Shown here: positions 35,669 to 45,649 of the stretch, in pieces
How positions within the stretch are numbered: position 1 is the first letter of the stretch
How the letters are laid out: each line of letters starts with the position of its first letter
Origin: Neopestalotiopsis rosae
Taxonomy: Eukaryota > Ascomycota > Sordariomycetes > Amphisphaeriales > Sporocadaceae
NCBI GenBank assembly: GCA_023078685.1
Contig: JALGAS010000001.1
Location: forward strand, 2,666,001-2,730,000
Direction of reading: 5' to 3'
Length of the DNA stretch: 64,000 nt
Made by a program: the position numbers and the translations under genes
The notes under the pieces: generated by a model
Told to the model about the DNA's origin: nothing
Database searches by the model: none
Seen by the model: the letters and a program-made list of their open reading frames with translations, nothing else

Positions 35669-37112
35669 CGACAATGTTATCTCAATGTCAGATCATGGTT
35701 CATAGGCTCGGACTCCATTACGGCTGCGATTTGCGGATGGGGCATCCCCCGAATCGTCCAAGGCCGAGGACGTAACAGGATGCTAGAGAATTCACCTCCA
35801 ATAGAAATGTCTCACTGCATGACAGTTACAGGACAGGCATTCACTGGTTCAATAATCCATATTGAGCACGGTTCCAAGCAGCATACAATACACATTCCTG
35901 AGCCCACATCACAAACCACTCACATAGAGACATAGCGACACAATATGAGCATTTGATTAAGGCCCAATTTAACATATTATAAACTCCTACAGCCATTAGT
36001 TGATCAAAGTAACCGTTACAAGAAAGGATGCGGCACACTGACATTAACCTTCTGGCCGGCGTGATGGGGTTAAGTGGAGCTTGAAGCATCGAATACGAAT
36101 CGTGACGCTAGTGCATATGCAGGATACCGGATGTCAGTTGTATGAAGCTGTCTAACCATACTGGTCAGGAATATTTGAAGACAATGCAATATCCCTCGGA
36201 AGTCGCTCAAGTCACCATATCACTAAAGTCCCATCATTCTGTGTGAATTATCCCCGACTTATTTTGACGAATCTGTACGAAGAAGAATAAAGCATTGGGT
36301 CTTAGCCTTGGCCTTAATTAAGTTGCAAAATCTTGTGTATGAGGAAAACAGAGTACCTTGGCACGCAGATCAGGTACACAAATCAAGCCGCCAAATGGTA
36401 ATGCTAGCAGTTTTTCCTCTCATGCTTCTGATATACGGAAATTGTCACCGAAGTTACATTCCTCAGGCTATTTTTGGACATGGATCATGTCTAGATAAGC
36501 AGAAGCTCTACATGAGCGTTCTAAGTCATTATAGGTGGCTCTCTTTGCTTTGAGGGATATCCACCCCTTCACATGATACATGACACATGACTCTTGCCAA
36601 ATAGCCATGAATCCTTCAGAGCGGCCCCAGCGAGTGTCTGATTGGATCATGATTGTCAATTGCTAGGGCAAGAGTTATTATTGAATCCTTCCCTATGAGC
36701 ACCTGTTCATGGCCTTCAATAGAAATGCCAACAATGGTCATGACACGATAGTACGACCAAGTCCTACGCGGCACATTACTAGTATAAAAATATGGCTTGT
36801 CCCAGTGTTACTTGAGCTAGAATGAACCATTCACATCGTTTATGTGACAACTGGTCTATTCGAGGCTCTCAAATTGAAAAGATTATTTTATCCTTTTGTT
36901 GGCAAATACCATTTCCTTCTTCCAAGAAATTCCACCTGCTTTCCTCTCGTACGAAACTCTTTCCTTGTAAGTACCATCATTCCAACGCACAATTTTGTAT
37001 CATAAGTGCGTTTACTGAGAAGCTGATCTCACAGGATCGAGATCGTATACTGTTGCGCACAGCTGTCTCATTCGATCTTTCAATACTTTCCTCGGTAACC
37101 CTGATATACGAG
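35669..37112. other. no supportable gene
   Basis: Several short frames without motifs. A possible 5' intron (GTAAGT at about 36,966 to CACAG at 37,035) precedes the tiny frame at 37,113. Confidence 0.4.
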
Positions 37113-37202
37113 ATGGTTTCCAAGGAGGACACAATTTTCGACCAGGGCCGTGGTGCCTATGAAACTACTGGAGTGCCCAAGCCTCCTACCAAGCCCAAGT
37201 AA
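37113..37202 (+). CDS. possible 29-residue peptide
   Basis: A short frame begins ATGGTTTCCAAG and encodes a hydrophilic peptide ending GVPKPPTKPK. It may be a terminal exon behind the plausible GTAAGT...CACAG intron ending at about 37,035. No signal peptide. It could be chance. Confidence 0.2.
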   Translation: MVSKEDTIFDQGRGAYETTGVPKPPTKPK

Positions 37203-37569
37203 CTTTATGTTTTATTGGCATTTGTGTAAATGCTATCACTGCGCTTGTCGTAGCGTTGCATGTTAGTTAACACCCAGAAGATGTTGTATGGAGATGATGC
37301 TGCAAAGAGAGCAAAAATACTTATGTAGTATCCAAATATCAAATCGGATCGAGTCGATCTGCCGGCCACGCCAATATCTAATTTGAGTTGTTGCGTTAAA
37401 CGTGTATCGAGAATGCTGGACCTGTCATCCCCGAGCCGCGCCAGAATGGCATCCAGCTGCCTTCGTTGATGAGGGCGGCGTTCTGAAAGTCGAATTGGCG
37501 CATGTGATGCTAGTGCGACGAAATCAACTCAGTCACTTGTGGCGCGCTCAAGGTCGCATTTAGTATAGA

Positions 37570-38345
37570 CAGGTTTCGTAGCTTGCGTAATTTGACTGGC
37601 TTTCTCTTAAGACGCTCGCGCCAACGCGATAGGACACGGACCCTCGCGACCAAGCCATGTAAATGTCAACTTCTCGAGACAGCTAGAGAAGCTGCAAATA
37701 TAGTCTTCAATGATCTTGAGGTGATCAAGTCTAGGCGACGGGCTATCAAAGTCCCAAGCCTCTACCGATATGTGCAGTTTGCGGATCTTCCTCCATCGTT
37801 TACCTGCCGAAGGTGTGCTGCCAAAAGCCGGGGATGTAGCGCAAGTATATAAAGGCCGAAGGATGTACGGAAGACAGAGATAATTTCATCAGCTTGGGTA
37901 AAGGCGCCGTCTCCATCGAGATGCGAAGACTAATCAATGCATAGTCAACTATACCACGCCTATACCTCTCCTCGGGACATTGTTCAGGGGTCTTGATTGT
38001 AATGTGTCTGATATTCGGCATATTTTTCATTGCAATGATGAAAGAGGGCACATTGCAGGCAGCATGGAAAAGGGGTGGATACTGGTCTGTCAGGGTCTTC
38101 CTGAGACCGCTCTCTTTGAACGCAGACATAGCCGGCGTTGACGTGTTGGGGGTATACAGAAAGCTGATCTCACACCCAGTCTCGTCGATGAGTGGTGGCA
38201 AAAAGGCCGCACCGGAGTGTGGAACGAGTAAAGTCAAATGCTCGATGAGACGGCCAATTCGCGACAGAGCCCGAATCCTGAATTGCTTGGTAAAGGTGTT
38301 TGGGTTCAAGGTCACGTTGGTTCGTATGTTTTCCGCCTCTGGTCA
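37570..38345 (-). pseudogene. F-box-protein-like C-terminal fragment
   Basis: The minus strand from about 38,345 reads ENIRTNVTLNPNTFTKQF, then RIGRLIEHLTLLVPH, NMPNIRHITIKTPEQCPEER and KLSLSSVHPSAFIYLRYIPG. A frameshift near 37,830 moves the continuation (KRWRKIRKLHISVEAWDF...LDHLKIIEDYICSFSSCLEKLTFTWLG) to another frame, ending near 37,600. The alternation of LTL/LSLS strands and distances is typical of fungal F-box proteins with leucine-rich C-termini. There is no F-box on this strand; an F-box fragment lies inverted at 38,950. Confidence 0.5.
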
Positions 38346-38940
38346 TGGCTGAAGCTTACCTTGGATATGTCCCGTGTAACTGCTGCATGAATTGTGGACA
38401 AAGATGCATATCGTGTATTTCTACTCGGCACATTTTACAACAATTTCTTCGTCAATGGCGGCGGGTAACAGTTCGGTACAGATAAATGCAAATAACTATC
38501 ATAAGAGATTATTTCGTTCTGCTCGACATGTATATATTGTTATCTCATGATTGAAGGAAACAATAATGTTTATACTAGTTCAAATGCCCATTTACGCCTG
38601 TCCGACTCTCCAGAGTTTTGGCGTAACCTGGTAATTGATTCGTGTTGAACGCACGTGTTTCGGAGTTGAACAATGGAAATGCGTTCTTTACAGTGTGCAC
38701 TAGTCCTAATGACGGACTTTCTCTTTGTCCTCTGATATAGCACTTTATTATTTTCTGGTGTATAAGTCCAATGAGCTTCTTTTTCAACTTTTCACCTCGA
38801 GTCCTGATTTCACTTTACAACTCGGCAGCTGTCGTACCACATTGGTGCAGTGACACACCATTCGGTTTTGCTGCGTGCTTCCACGTTGCCCTTCTAGGTT
38901 GAACGAAGGGAAAAAGCTCATACTCTACACAAGGCATTGC
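38346..38940. other. no supportable gene between F-box fragments
   Basis: Separates the two oppositely oriented F-box pieces. AT-rich, nothing recognised. Confidence 0.4.
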
Positions 38941-38944
38941 TGAG

Positions 38945-39190
38945 CAACACTACACCAGCGTTAATAGCATTGAGACCACACCACAAGCATTCCCTTGCTT
39001 GTGGCAGGACGACCACGTCCTGGAAGTCATCCTTCACCTTTTGTCCAAGGAAGACGTTTGCAACGTCCGGCTCGCATCTTCAGCATGCTGCAAAGTCGTT
39101 ACCAGGCGGCTCTTCCTACGGTCAAACTTGACTAGTGATAGCTCCACTATGGTTGCAGGCCAAAGTTTAAGCTCCCTGTCGTTTCTAACC
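38945..39190 (+). pseudogene. F-box motif fragment
   Basis: The plus frame reads LWQDDHVLEVILHLLSKEDV, then CNVRLASSACCKVVTRRLF, then LRSNLT. This is a full F-box helical motif (substrate-receptor side of SCF ubiquitin ligases) at the start of a protein. The frame ends shortly after with no leucine-rich part. It may be the displaced N-terminus of the inverted fragment at 37,570-38,345. Confidence 0.5.
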
Positions 39191-39919
39191 AGGCTCTCTC
39201 TTTAACATGGGTCATTGCACTTTTGCAGGGCCGAATCTGCACTTGCACAAGCCAACCATAGTGGAGTTCTACTTCATGTACGACTAAAACTTACCCATCT
39301 GACCATAGTAGTAACAGCACTTTACTACCCTGGTCATCACTATCCATTCGTACACTAGCCTGAGTTGGCCGAGGAGCTTCCTTTCCTCCATGAACAAACA
39401 ACACCCAACAACCTGCAGAGCTGCAAATCGTGCAAGGGGCGATCCACTAGTTACAGCGGTTTCATTACATTCATCATTCGCTGTCCATCAAGCGCTTCTC
39501 TATCCCTGCCATATGGACTTCTTGTTTCGTTTGTGGTTGGGGATGAACAGGCAAAATGAGCGGACATCGTGACATCGGCAAGTACAGAATTACCTCATGG
39601 CTTTCCATGCATCTCAACCGGAACCAGCTCATTTAATGCTAGGGGCACATATTTCGACCGGTCTGTGGTGTTGGTTGCTATCATTTGGATGAATTACTGT
39701 GGCCAACCATCAGACAATCACATCGTACCCACCGCCGCCTGTTCATGCTTGTTAATATTGGCAGGTTTCACCGCGCACAACATTAGCATATGCACATATG
39801 AATGAAGCAGCACACATTTCATGGTTTGAGTCCTTCTCCTGCAACCATCAAAACTATAACGAAGCTCAGCAGTACCCTGAGAATCTAAGTCAATACCCGT
39901 TGAAAAGACCTGGATCAAA
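39191..39919. other. no supportable gene; upstream of cyclin
   Basis: Short frames without motifs. The full-length cyclin family would have upstream coding exons here, but I could not define one. Confidence 0.4.
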
Positions 39920-40764
39920 ATGGTTTACAGATACCTCAAGGACAATCTCGAGATGCTGGCACGCAACCGCCAAGATATTATTGGTGAAGAGTTGTCGCGC
40001 CTTGCTAGTGAGGAGTACCTCGAGGACATCATGCAGCACCTCAGCTACATGGAGGTTGGTTGCAACAAAATACTAGACATGTGTGGACCTCACCAAAACT
40101 GACACTTTGACAGGACAAGACATTGCCCGACGTTAATCTGATCGATATGCAGCGCGAAATTCAGTGGTTCATGAGACCATTCCTCATCAATTTCCTGATT
40201 GAGGCCCACGCCGCCTTCTCGCTTCAGCCTGAGACCCTGTTCCTGTCTATCAACCTGTTGGATCGCTACTGCTCCAAGCGTGTCGTCTACAAGCAACACT
40301 ATCAGCTTGTCGGTTGTGCCGCCCTGCTCATTGCTGCCAAGTACGGCGACAAGAAGGACCGGGTGCCCCAGGTCAACGAACTTAGTAATATGTGTCGCGG
40401 ACTCTACGACTCGGGCATGTTCGTCCAAATGGAGATGCACGTACTCAACACCATGGAGTGGACAATCGGCCACCCAACCGTTGATTTCTTCAAGCGATTG
40501 ATCGTTGCCCATGAGGGAGATGACCGCAAAGTAGAGCACATGGCCGCCTACATCTGCGAGATTGCCCTGTACCACCGGGACTTTGTCTCAACCAAGCCCT
40601 CGGTCATGGCCTGGGCTTCTCTGACGCTAGCTCGAGCTATCCTATCGCGACCCCAAGTCAACGACAGAGCATTGAACTCCATCTTCTCCGGCACTCTGCA
40701 CACCTTGCTGGTTTACCTTCAACAGCCTTCGCCGACACTGATCAGGAAGTACGCGGGAAGCTAG
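39920..40764 (+). CDS. short G1/S-type cyclin
   Basis: Exon 1 39,920-40,054 and exon 2 40,114-40,764 join in frame (SYME|DKTLPDV) across a 59-bp intron, giving 261 residues. The cyclin N-domain spans about 50-175: IQWFMRPFLINFLIEAHAAF, LFLSINLLDRYCSKRVVY, QLVGCAALLIAAKYGDKKDR, LNTMEWTIGHPTVDFF. A cyclin-C-like part follows and stops at SPTLIRKYAGS. The family (Cln/Puc1-type G1 cyclins, CDK partners) is usually longer at both ends, so this is a compact or truncated paralogue with a clean frame. It converges tail-to-tail with the UstYa-like gene, 150 bp apart. A housekeeping role seems unlikely in this setting, but I cannot exclude it. Confidence 0.8.
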
Positions 40765-40914
40765 AAAGCACACTCTCCGGATATGATGGTACTTTGGATA
40801 GAAGATCTAAGTAGACGCACCTATTTCACGATTAAATAGTTAAAGCTAGAAACACTTGGTAAGACCGTGCTACCTTGCATTGAGTGAATTTGAAAATTCA
40901 TATCAGACTCTCCT

Positions 40915-41622
40915 TTACGATCGGGAATAACAAGTGGAGTATCCCAATGTAACAAGGGTGCTAATGTCTTCTTCCGGGCCCCGATCTATGCCCTTCAGCA
41001 CTTCGATACAATGATTCGTGTGGTAGTTCTCCAGCATACGGCCAGGAATAGCAAGGCTCGAGTTTCGCAAGAGTCTAGTCATCTGCTTCCAAATATATTG
41101 GCAGTGATAGTCATGGTAGTCCCACGAGTACCATAATGCTTCTTCCGTACCCAACGCCACCCTTTCTTGCGGAACCTTTTCGCCGCCCTTCCCACCACGC
41201 TGTCGCCACCACTCGGCCTCACGCTCTTGAAATGCCATCTGCAACTCCTCGTCAAAACATGGCGCCGGTACCCACGAATACAGATTGAGATCGAATTTGC
41301 AGCCCCGTGCGCGCGCCTCGCTCGGTGAGCTGCCGCACGACGGGCCTTCCTGTACCGGTTCCTCCCCTACCCTCAGTGCAGGCTCAAGCTCCCATCCCTG
41401 GTGGAGGACGACAGGCTGGGATGTGGTTACTTGAACAGAAACCGTTCCTAATATGATGACGGCGAGAGCTATGCCAGCAAGGACTCCATATAAAGCACAA
41501 ACGAACCGACTTCGCTGCCCCGAGGATTTAGTATTGACTGTCGGCACATCGTTGAATTCCGAAGGAGAGTCTTTGTAGCGCAAGAGGGATTCCTCGACTG
41601 GATCCTCACTGGTGAAAGCCAT
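40915..41622 (-). CDS. UstYa-like (DUF3328) oxidase
   Basis: 235 residues, no intron, ATG at 41,622. A cytosolic N-terminus is followed by one membrane helix (about 40-65, FVCALYGVLAGIALAVIILG), then the family block CGSSPSEARARGCKFDLNLY with SWVPAPCFDEEL, and the two diagnostic HxxHC motifs HDYHC (in YHDYHCQYIWKQM) and HTNHC (in NYHTNHCIEVL). UstYa-family proteins are membrane-bound oxidases that cyclise or hydroxylate peptides in ustiloxin, phomopsin and cyclochlorotine pathways. The repeat precursor starts 1.54 kb beyond this gene's start codon, on the opposite strand. The inferred role is oxidative modification of that peptide. All key residues are present. The substrate is inference. Confidence 0.9.
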   Translation of the reverse strand: MAFTSEDPVEESLLRYKDSPSEFNDVPTVNTKSSGQRSRFVCALYGVLAGIALAVIILGTVSVQVTTSQPVVLHQGWELEPALRVGEEPVQEGPSCGSSPSEARARGCKFDLNLYSWVPAPCFDEELQMAFQEREAEWWRQRGGKGGEKVPQERVALGTEEALWYSWDYHDYHCQYIWKQMTRLLRNSSLAIPGRMLENYHTNHCIEVLKGIDRGPEEDISTLVTLGYSTCYSRS

Positions 41623-41774
41623 TTCTGATCCAGCCTCTTGTGATTTGTATGTTGACTGTAAAACTTGAGGGCATCGAGTCTATCCCTGAATGTAGAGTAT
41701 CTTAGGACAGTGTCTGAAGGAAAAGAATATGTTCACAAACACTCCAACGTGCTAGCTATTGGCAGGATTTCAAA

Positions 41775-42404
41775 TGAGGCCCATATAATCCGCGATAAAA
41801 TACTGAATTGTTCTGTTATAAGGAGCGAATACAAACCTAGCAGGATCGCACTTTCAATCTCTTCCTCGATTAGAACCGAAATTTTTAGTTTCCGGGCCCT
41901 TGTTAGCGGCTCCACGTCACTGACTGTGCACAGATCACTAAATTCCGGTTCCGTGTCCGGTTTTGCCAAATCCGATCTCGTACTAATTCATTATAACTAC
42001 CGGTTTCTCCCTATCTAACGATTACCTTTGTGCTAAGAAACTCTTGGCAAATAAGTGGATTAAAGACTTGGTGGGTCATGTCCAGTCTTTGAATTATAAT
42101 CATGAAGATAGTTGTTAATGAGTAACCTTAGCAGAGATCCCACACCCCTAAGTCGGCTAGCATAAAGACAATCAAGCAGGGAAAACCCAGCAAAGTGCCT
42201 TTTAAGAAGCAAACACAGATCATTTGAATCCGACGCCACCTAACCCTTGCTGTCGCAGCTCCCTGAGCAAAGCCCTTCCCCTAGCATAGGCTTGTAAACC
42301 ATCGTATGTATCCGCCCAATCAGGTATGTTGACGTGCGCGAATAAGCAGATGAATATGAAGGGAATCAGACGAAAACTCGTGAGCTGTAAATGGAGGTCT
42401 AGGA
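41775..42404 (+). repeat. 630-bp direct repeat, copy A
   Basis: Matches 57,442-58,071 base for base by eye, except one T/C difference near the right end (offset 15,667). It begins TGAGGCCCATATAATCC, about 150 bp upstream of the UstYa-like start codon. Minus-strand frames inside it are open but unrecognised. A recent duplication. Confidence 0.95.
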
Positions 42405-42586
42405 AGTAGAGGAGAAGTCTTAACGGAGCGCAGGGCCCTGCTTGTGGCGAACTGGACGGGTTTCTTGGATAAACCTGGTGCAAAGAGTATCACTCTGCCA
42501 CGGAGTGACGATCGTTCTACCAAGACTGTCGCTTCGTCATCACCTGCTATCAACTGGGAAAAATATGATAGGAAACTTGCTGCGGA

Positions 42587-42610
42587 GGGGGGGGGGGGGG
42601 GGGGGGGGGG
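42587..42610. repeat. G24 homopolymer
   Basis: Twenty-four G in a row, followed about 100 bp later by an A-rich run (42,712-42,731). Potential quadruplex. The true length is uncertain. Confidence 0.85.
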
Positions 42611-43165
42611 CGGCCTATGCCTCTGTCGTCTTTCCTTATTCTTTCTCCAACCTGTTTGCATTGTTCTGCCAGGGTGCATGTTCGTAATAGCTAATTGCAA
42701 CTAGGTTGTGTAAAAAAAAAATAAAAAAAAAACACCTTCGGGGGTCCGGAGGTTAATTCTGTTAATTATCAGTAGATCTAGGCACAAGCTCATAGTACGG
42801 AAATACATACTGCTAAAAATCGGATGCAGGGCTATGAGACGTATAGCTTCAAAGTGGAGAATATAATGGAAAATGTGCTGGGCATGTATGGATATCGGAT
42901 ATTATTATCATGCTGGCTCGGATTGCGCGAAGCGGTTCTGCAATGTAATAAACCGGATACCAACCCGAACCCCCGAGAAAAAAACCGCAACATTTCCGGC
43001 CTGAGCTAAGGGCTTCAACAAGTTTTGTACCAGAGATAGAAGATAGGAAATATTGAAATATAAGAATGATAGCGATTCTAGTTCCAAATCATAAGGCCAA
43101 TTTTAAAGCAACAATCGAATAAGAGCTTTCATCTTATCCTACTTTCAGAAACATCTAAGCCCATC
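42611..43165. promoter_or_regulatory. upstream region of the repeat precursor
   Basis: No gene. AT-rich sequence with GAATATAATGG and AATATTGAAATATAAG stretches lies 100-320 bp before the precursor ATG and probably includes its promoter. No defined regulator site can be assigned. Confidence 0.35.
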
Positions 43166-43825
43166 ATGAAGTACACTGCAGTATTATTACCAGCCACTCT
43201 GGCTGCGGGCCTTGTGTCTGCCATGAGTATCCCAACTCGCAACATCATCACCTCGGAGCCTGAGGCTGCGGCCAAGCGCAACATCATCACCTCGGAGCCT
43301 GAGGCTGCGGCCAAGCGCAACATCATCACCTCGGAGCCTGAGGCTGCGGCCAAGCGCAACATCATCACCTCGGAGCCTGAGGCTGCGGCCAAGCGCAACA
43401 TCATCACCTCGGAGCCTGAGGCTGCGGCCAAGCGCAACATCATCACCTCGGAGCCTGAGGCTGCGGCCAAGCGCAACATCATCACCTCGGAGCCTGAGGC
43501 TGCGGCCAAGCGCAACATCATCACCTCGGAGCCTGAGGCTGCGGCCAAGCGCAACATCATCACCTCGGAGCCTGAGGCTGCGGCCAAGCGCAACATCATC
43601 ACCTCGGAGCCTGAGGCTGCGGCCAAGCGCAACATCATCACCTCGGAGCCTGAGGCTGCGGCCAAGCGCAACATCATCACCTCGGAGCCTGAGGCTGCGG
43701 CCAAGCGCAACATCATCACCTCGGAGCCTGAGGCTGCGGCCAAGCGCAACATCATCACCTCGGAGCCTGAGGCTGCGGCCAAGCGCAACATCATCACCTC
43801 GGAGCCTGAGGCTGCGGCCAAGTAG
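43166..43825 (+). CDS. secreted RiPP-type repeat precursor (KEP/dikaritin-like), 15 copies
   Basis: 219 residues, single exon. Residues 1-19 (MKYTAVLLPATLAAGLVSA) form a classic signal peptide; a short MSIPTR piece follows. The rest is 14 copies of NIITSEPEAAAKR plus a final NIITSEPEAAAK before the stop. Every junction carries Lys-Arg, the Kex2 protease site, so secretion would release many identical 11- to 13-residue peptides. This is the architecture of fungal Kex2-processed repeat proteins, including dikaritin precursors and alpha-type pheromones. Pheromone is unlikely: there is no Trp or Cys. A UstYa-like gene lies 1.5 kb away. Odd points: no aromatic residue in the unit, whereas described dikaritin cores start from Tyr or Phe; and no variation among the 15 units. 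The product and its activity are unknown. Confidence 0.9.
   Translation: MKYTAVLLPATLAAGLVSAMSIPTRNIITSEPEAAAKRNIITSEPEAAAKRNIITSEPEAAAKRNIITSEPEAAAKRNIITSEPEAAAKRNIITSEPEAAAKRNIITSEPEAAAKRNIITSEPEAAAKRNIITSEPEAAAKRNIITSEPEAAAKRNIITSEPEAAAKRNIITSEPEAAAKRNIITSEPEAAAKRNIITSEPEAAAKRNIITSEPEAAAK
43241..43822 (+). repeat. 39-bp perfect tandem array (14 full units + 36 bp)
   Basis: Each unit starts AACATCATCACCTCGGAGCC and ends GCCAAGCGC. All copies look identical at every codon position. Because 39 is divisible by three and no frame contains a stop, long spurious frames appear on the opposite strand as well. GC content is well above the flanks. Confidence 0.97.
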
Positions 43826-45289
43826 TGCGTGGAACTGAGTTAAATGGATGCATGCGACCGAAAAGCCGTTGCCGAGGCTCAGGAGTTCGTTTCGGAGCAT
43901 CCTGAAGTCGGTCATAGAAGTAGCTATCTGCTTAGCTGTTTGCCCTTATGAATTTCTTGTCACTCACTATCACATTCATTTCCATCACGCTTCCATGGCT
44001 TCAGCCTATTATTGTCACTCGTTTAGCTTACCTGACCAGAATATATAAATGAAAGCATGAGTTACACATCTTTCCAGAGGCAGTAAGATTCGTGGTCAAT
44101 CAACCCTCGGAAATGTCTTAGAACGGCCCACTTCGGCTGAGCCACAACAGAATTATTGGTCGCAGGAGCGGCCATCAGCCAATTAATAAGTGAAGCTCTT
44201 GCTACATATGTGCCAATTCATTTTTGACTTGGTGCAAAGCATGTGTTCGTTGGCTGTACCGAATATTGGCTCAGCAAGACAAATCTTCTCCACGACAAAG
44301 AGATACACAGCCGGTCAAGCAGACCGTGTCACATGGTCTTTTGTTAGAATGTACTGCATTCCTCACACTCATTAGTAAAACACCGTTCAAGAACCCACCC
44401 AGGCCGCATTTATTCAAGGAAGTCAAAGAAGCATATAAGTACATCACTCACAACTGGTGATACTTGCTTGACTGATTTGCTTCCACGTCCCCTATCTTTC
44501 TCTATTTGCTTGATTCGCTTGATTTCTTTTCCTGCTTCGCTATAGTTTTTTCAACTTTGATCGTTCGGTTACAACGATTATTTTCCATAACTTTGACTCC
44601 CCAACTGCAGGCAAATTGATTCTCGAAGAAAACGTCATGAGCATTCGGCCGCCAAGGCTGCGAGCCTAGCGTAATACTGTTAAATGCTACCGGAAGCTTG
44701 CAACGGCTTTAGGGTCCTGCTGTAAGTCTCATGAAGGCTTTTGGTTACGACATTGAGAGGGTCATGTGGGAAGAGCTTGTGCTGACCGGATGCCAGTTGA
44801 TGGACGAACCCAATTGCCGCAAGCCTTTGCGTTTAGCAGAGGATGTTTTGGGTGAGAGTCTGAATAGACTATTGTGTTAAAGAAATTCAGTTCTAGCCAA
44901 GTGATCTTTTGTGATGGCAGCCAAGTTGATCAAAACATATATTGCAGGAATTGATCCCTGGGCCAATACGTGCCAGACAAGATATTGCCGACCACGCGGG
45001 ATCTCGAGCTGGTACAGAACTTGTGGTAGCTTGTGTAGAAACTGATTTTGCCATACATCTCCTAAATCAGAGGAAACATCCATTGAAATGAACGAAGGCA
45101 TATATACTTCGAGAATGAATTGATATTCATAGCTAATCAATCATGTCATGAACATTCGAGGGAACATATACCGATGACCAGACCGATCCTGCTTTGCACT
45201 CCCTCTCTATCACCAAATCCTGTGATCCTATGGAGAAATTGCAGGAGTCTCGTCTGATCTTCATTACTCCGACTTTTATGGTTGCAATT
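43826..45289. other. no supportable gene downstream of precursor
   Basis: Only short frames. A minus frame at 45,140-44,877 has no motif. No additional tailoring enzyme is visible. Confidence 0.5.
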
Positions 45290-45649
45290 CTAGTCCCAAA
45301 CCCAAAGTAGAATACAGGATGCCAAGCTGAGTAAACTGCACACGAAGACTATAATTGAAGTGTCGAACATTGGCCCGCGATCAAAGCTCGTCGATAAAGT
45401 CGAAGCGATTTTAGAAAAGCTTTCAATCACAGACCATATAAAGGCAGCAGCGATAGAGAAAAATAAGAAGCTCACTGCGCTTGAGCCCAAGAGAATAATT
45501 CGTGCAAAAGGAACTCGTTTCCATACCCCGAGCAATGACACAAAAATGAAGACATTACCGACAATCATGAACGTTTGGACGAAGGATAGTGATTCAAGGA
45601 CTTGGAGAATCGGCTCGGATCCAGACTGATCAACTAGCAGTGTTGCCAA
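45290..45649 (-). CDS. small multi-pass membrane protein (partial model)
   Basis: A 119-codon minus frame with three strong membrane helices: FMIVGNVFIFVSLLGVW, ILLGSSAVSFLFFSIAAAFI and TSIIVFVCSLLSLASCILLW. It ends LWVWD. There is no ATG at the start of the frame, so an upstream exon carrying the N-terminus and perhaps a first helix is likely but not identified. The topology recalls four-helix fungal membrane proteins of the SUR7/claudin kind, but that is a shape resemblance only. It is the next recognisable coding segment after the repeat precursor. Confidence 0.5.
   Translation of the reverse strand: MATLLVDQSGSEPILQVLESLSFVQTFMIVGNVFIFVSLLGVWKRVPFARIILLGSSAVSFLFFSIAAAFIWSVIESFSKIASTLSTSFDRGPMFDTSIIVFVCSLLSLASCILLWVWD

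Noticed and set aside
41733..41969. Minus-strand frame repeated at 57,397-57,636
   Set aside because: It is open only because it lies in the 630-bp duplication. No recognisable domain, and it may be noncoding, so it is not listed as a gene.
41775..42404. Solo LTR interpretation of the 630-bp repeat
   Set aside because: It begins with TG but does not end in CA, and no target duplication or primer-binding site is visible.
42442..42704. Gly-rich frames across the G24 run
   Set aside because: Products of the homopolymer; no start context or motif.
43241..43822. CRISPR-like array
   Set aside because: Direct 39-bp repeats without spacers, inside a coding frame in a eukaryotic sequence.
43166..43825. 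Alpha-type mating pheromone precursor
   Set aside because: It has the signal peptide and Kex2 repeat layout, but the unit lacks Trp, Cys and Gly and resembles no pheromone I know; an adjacent UstYa-like gene argues for a RiPP.
43129..43915. Long minus-strand frames (230 and 242 codons) with repeated LAAASGSEVMMLR or GRSLRLRGDDVAL units
   Set aside because: They are the antisense of the 39-bp array, which has no stop in these frames. No signal peptide or start context supports them.
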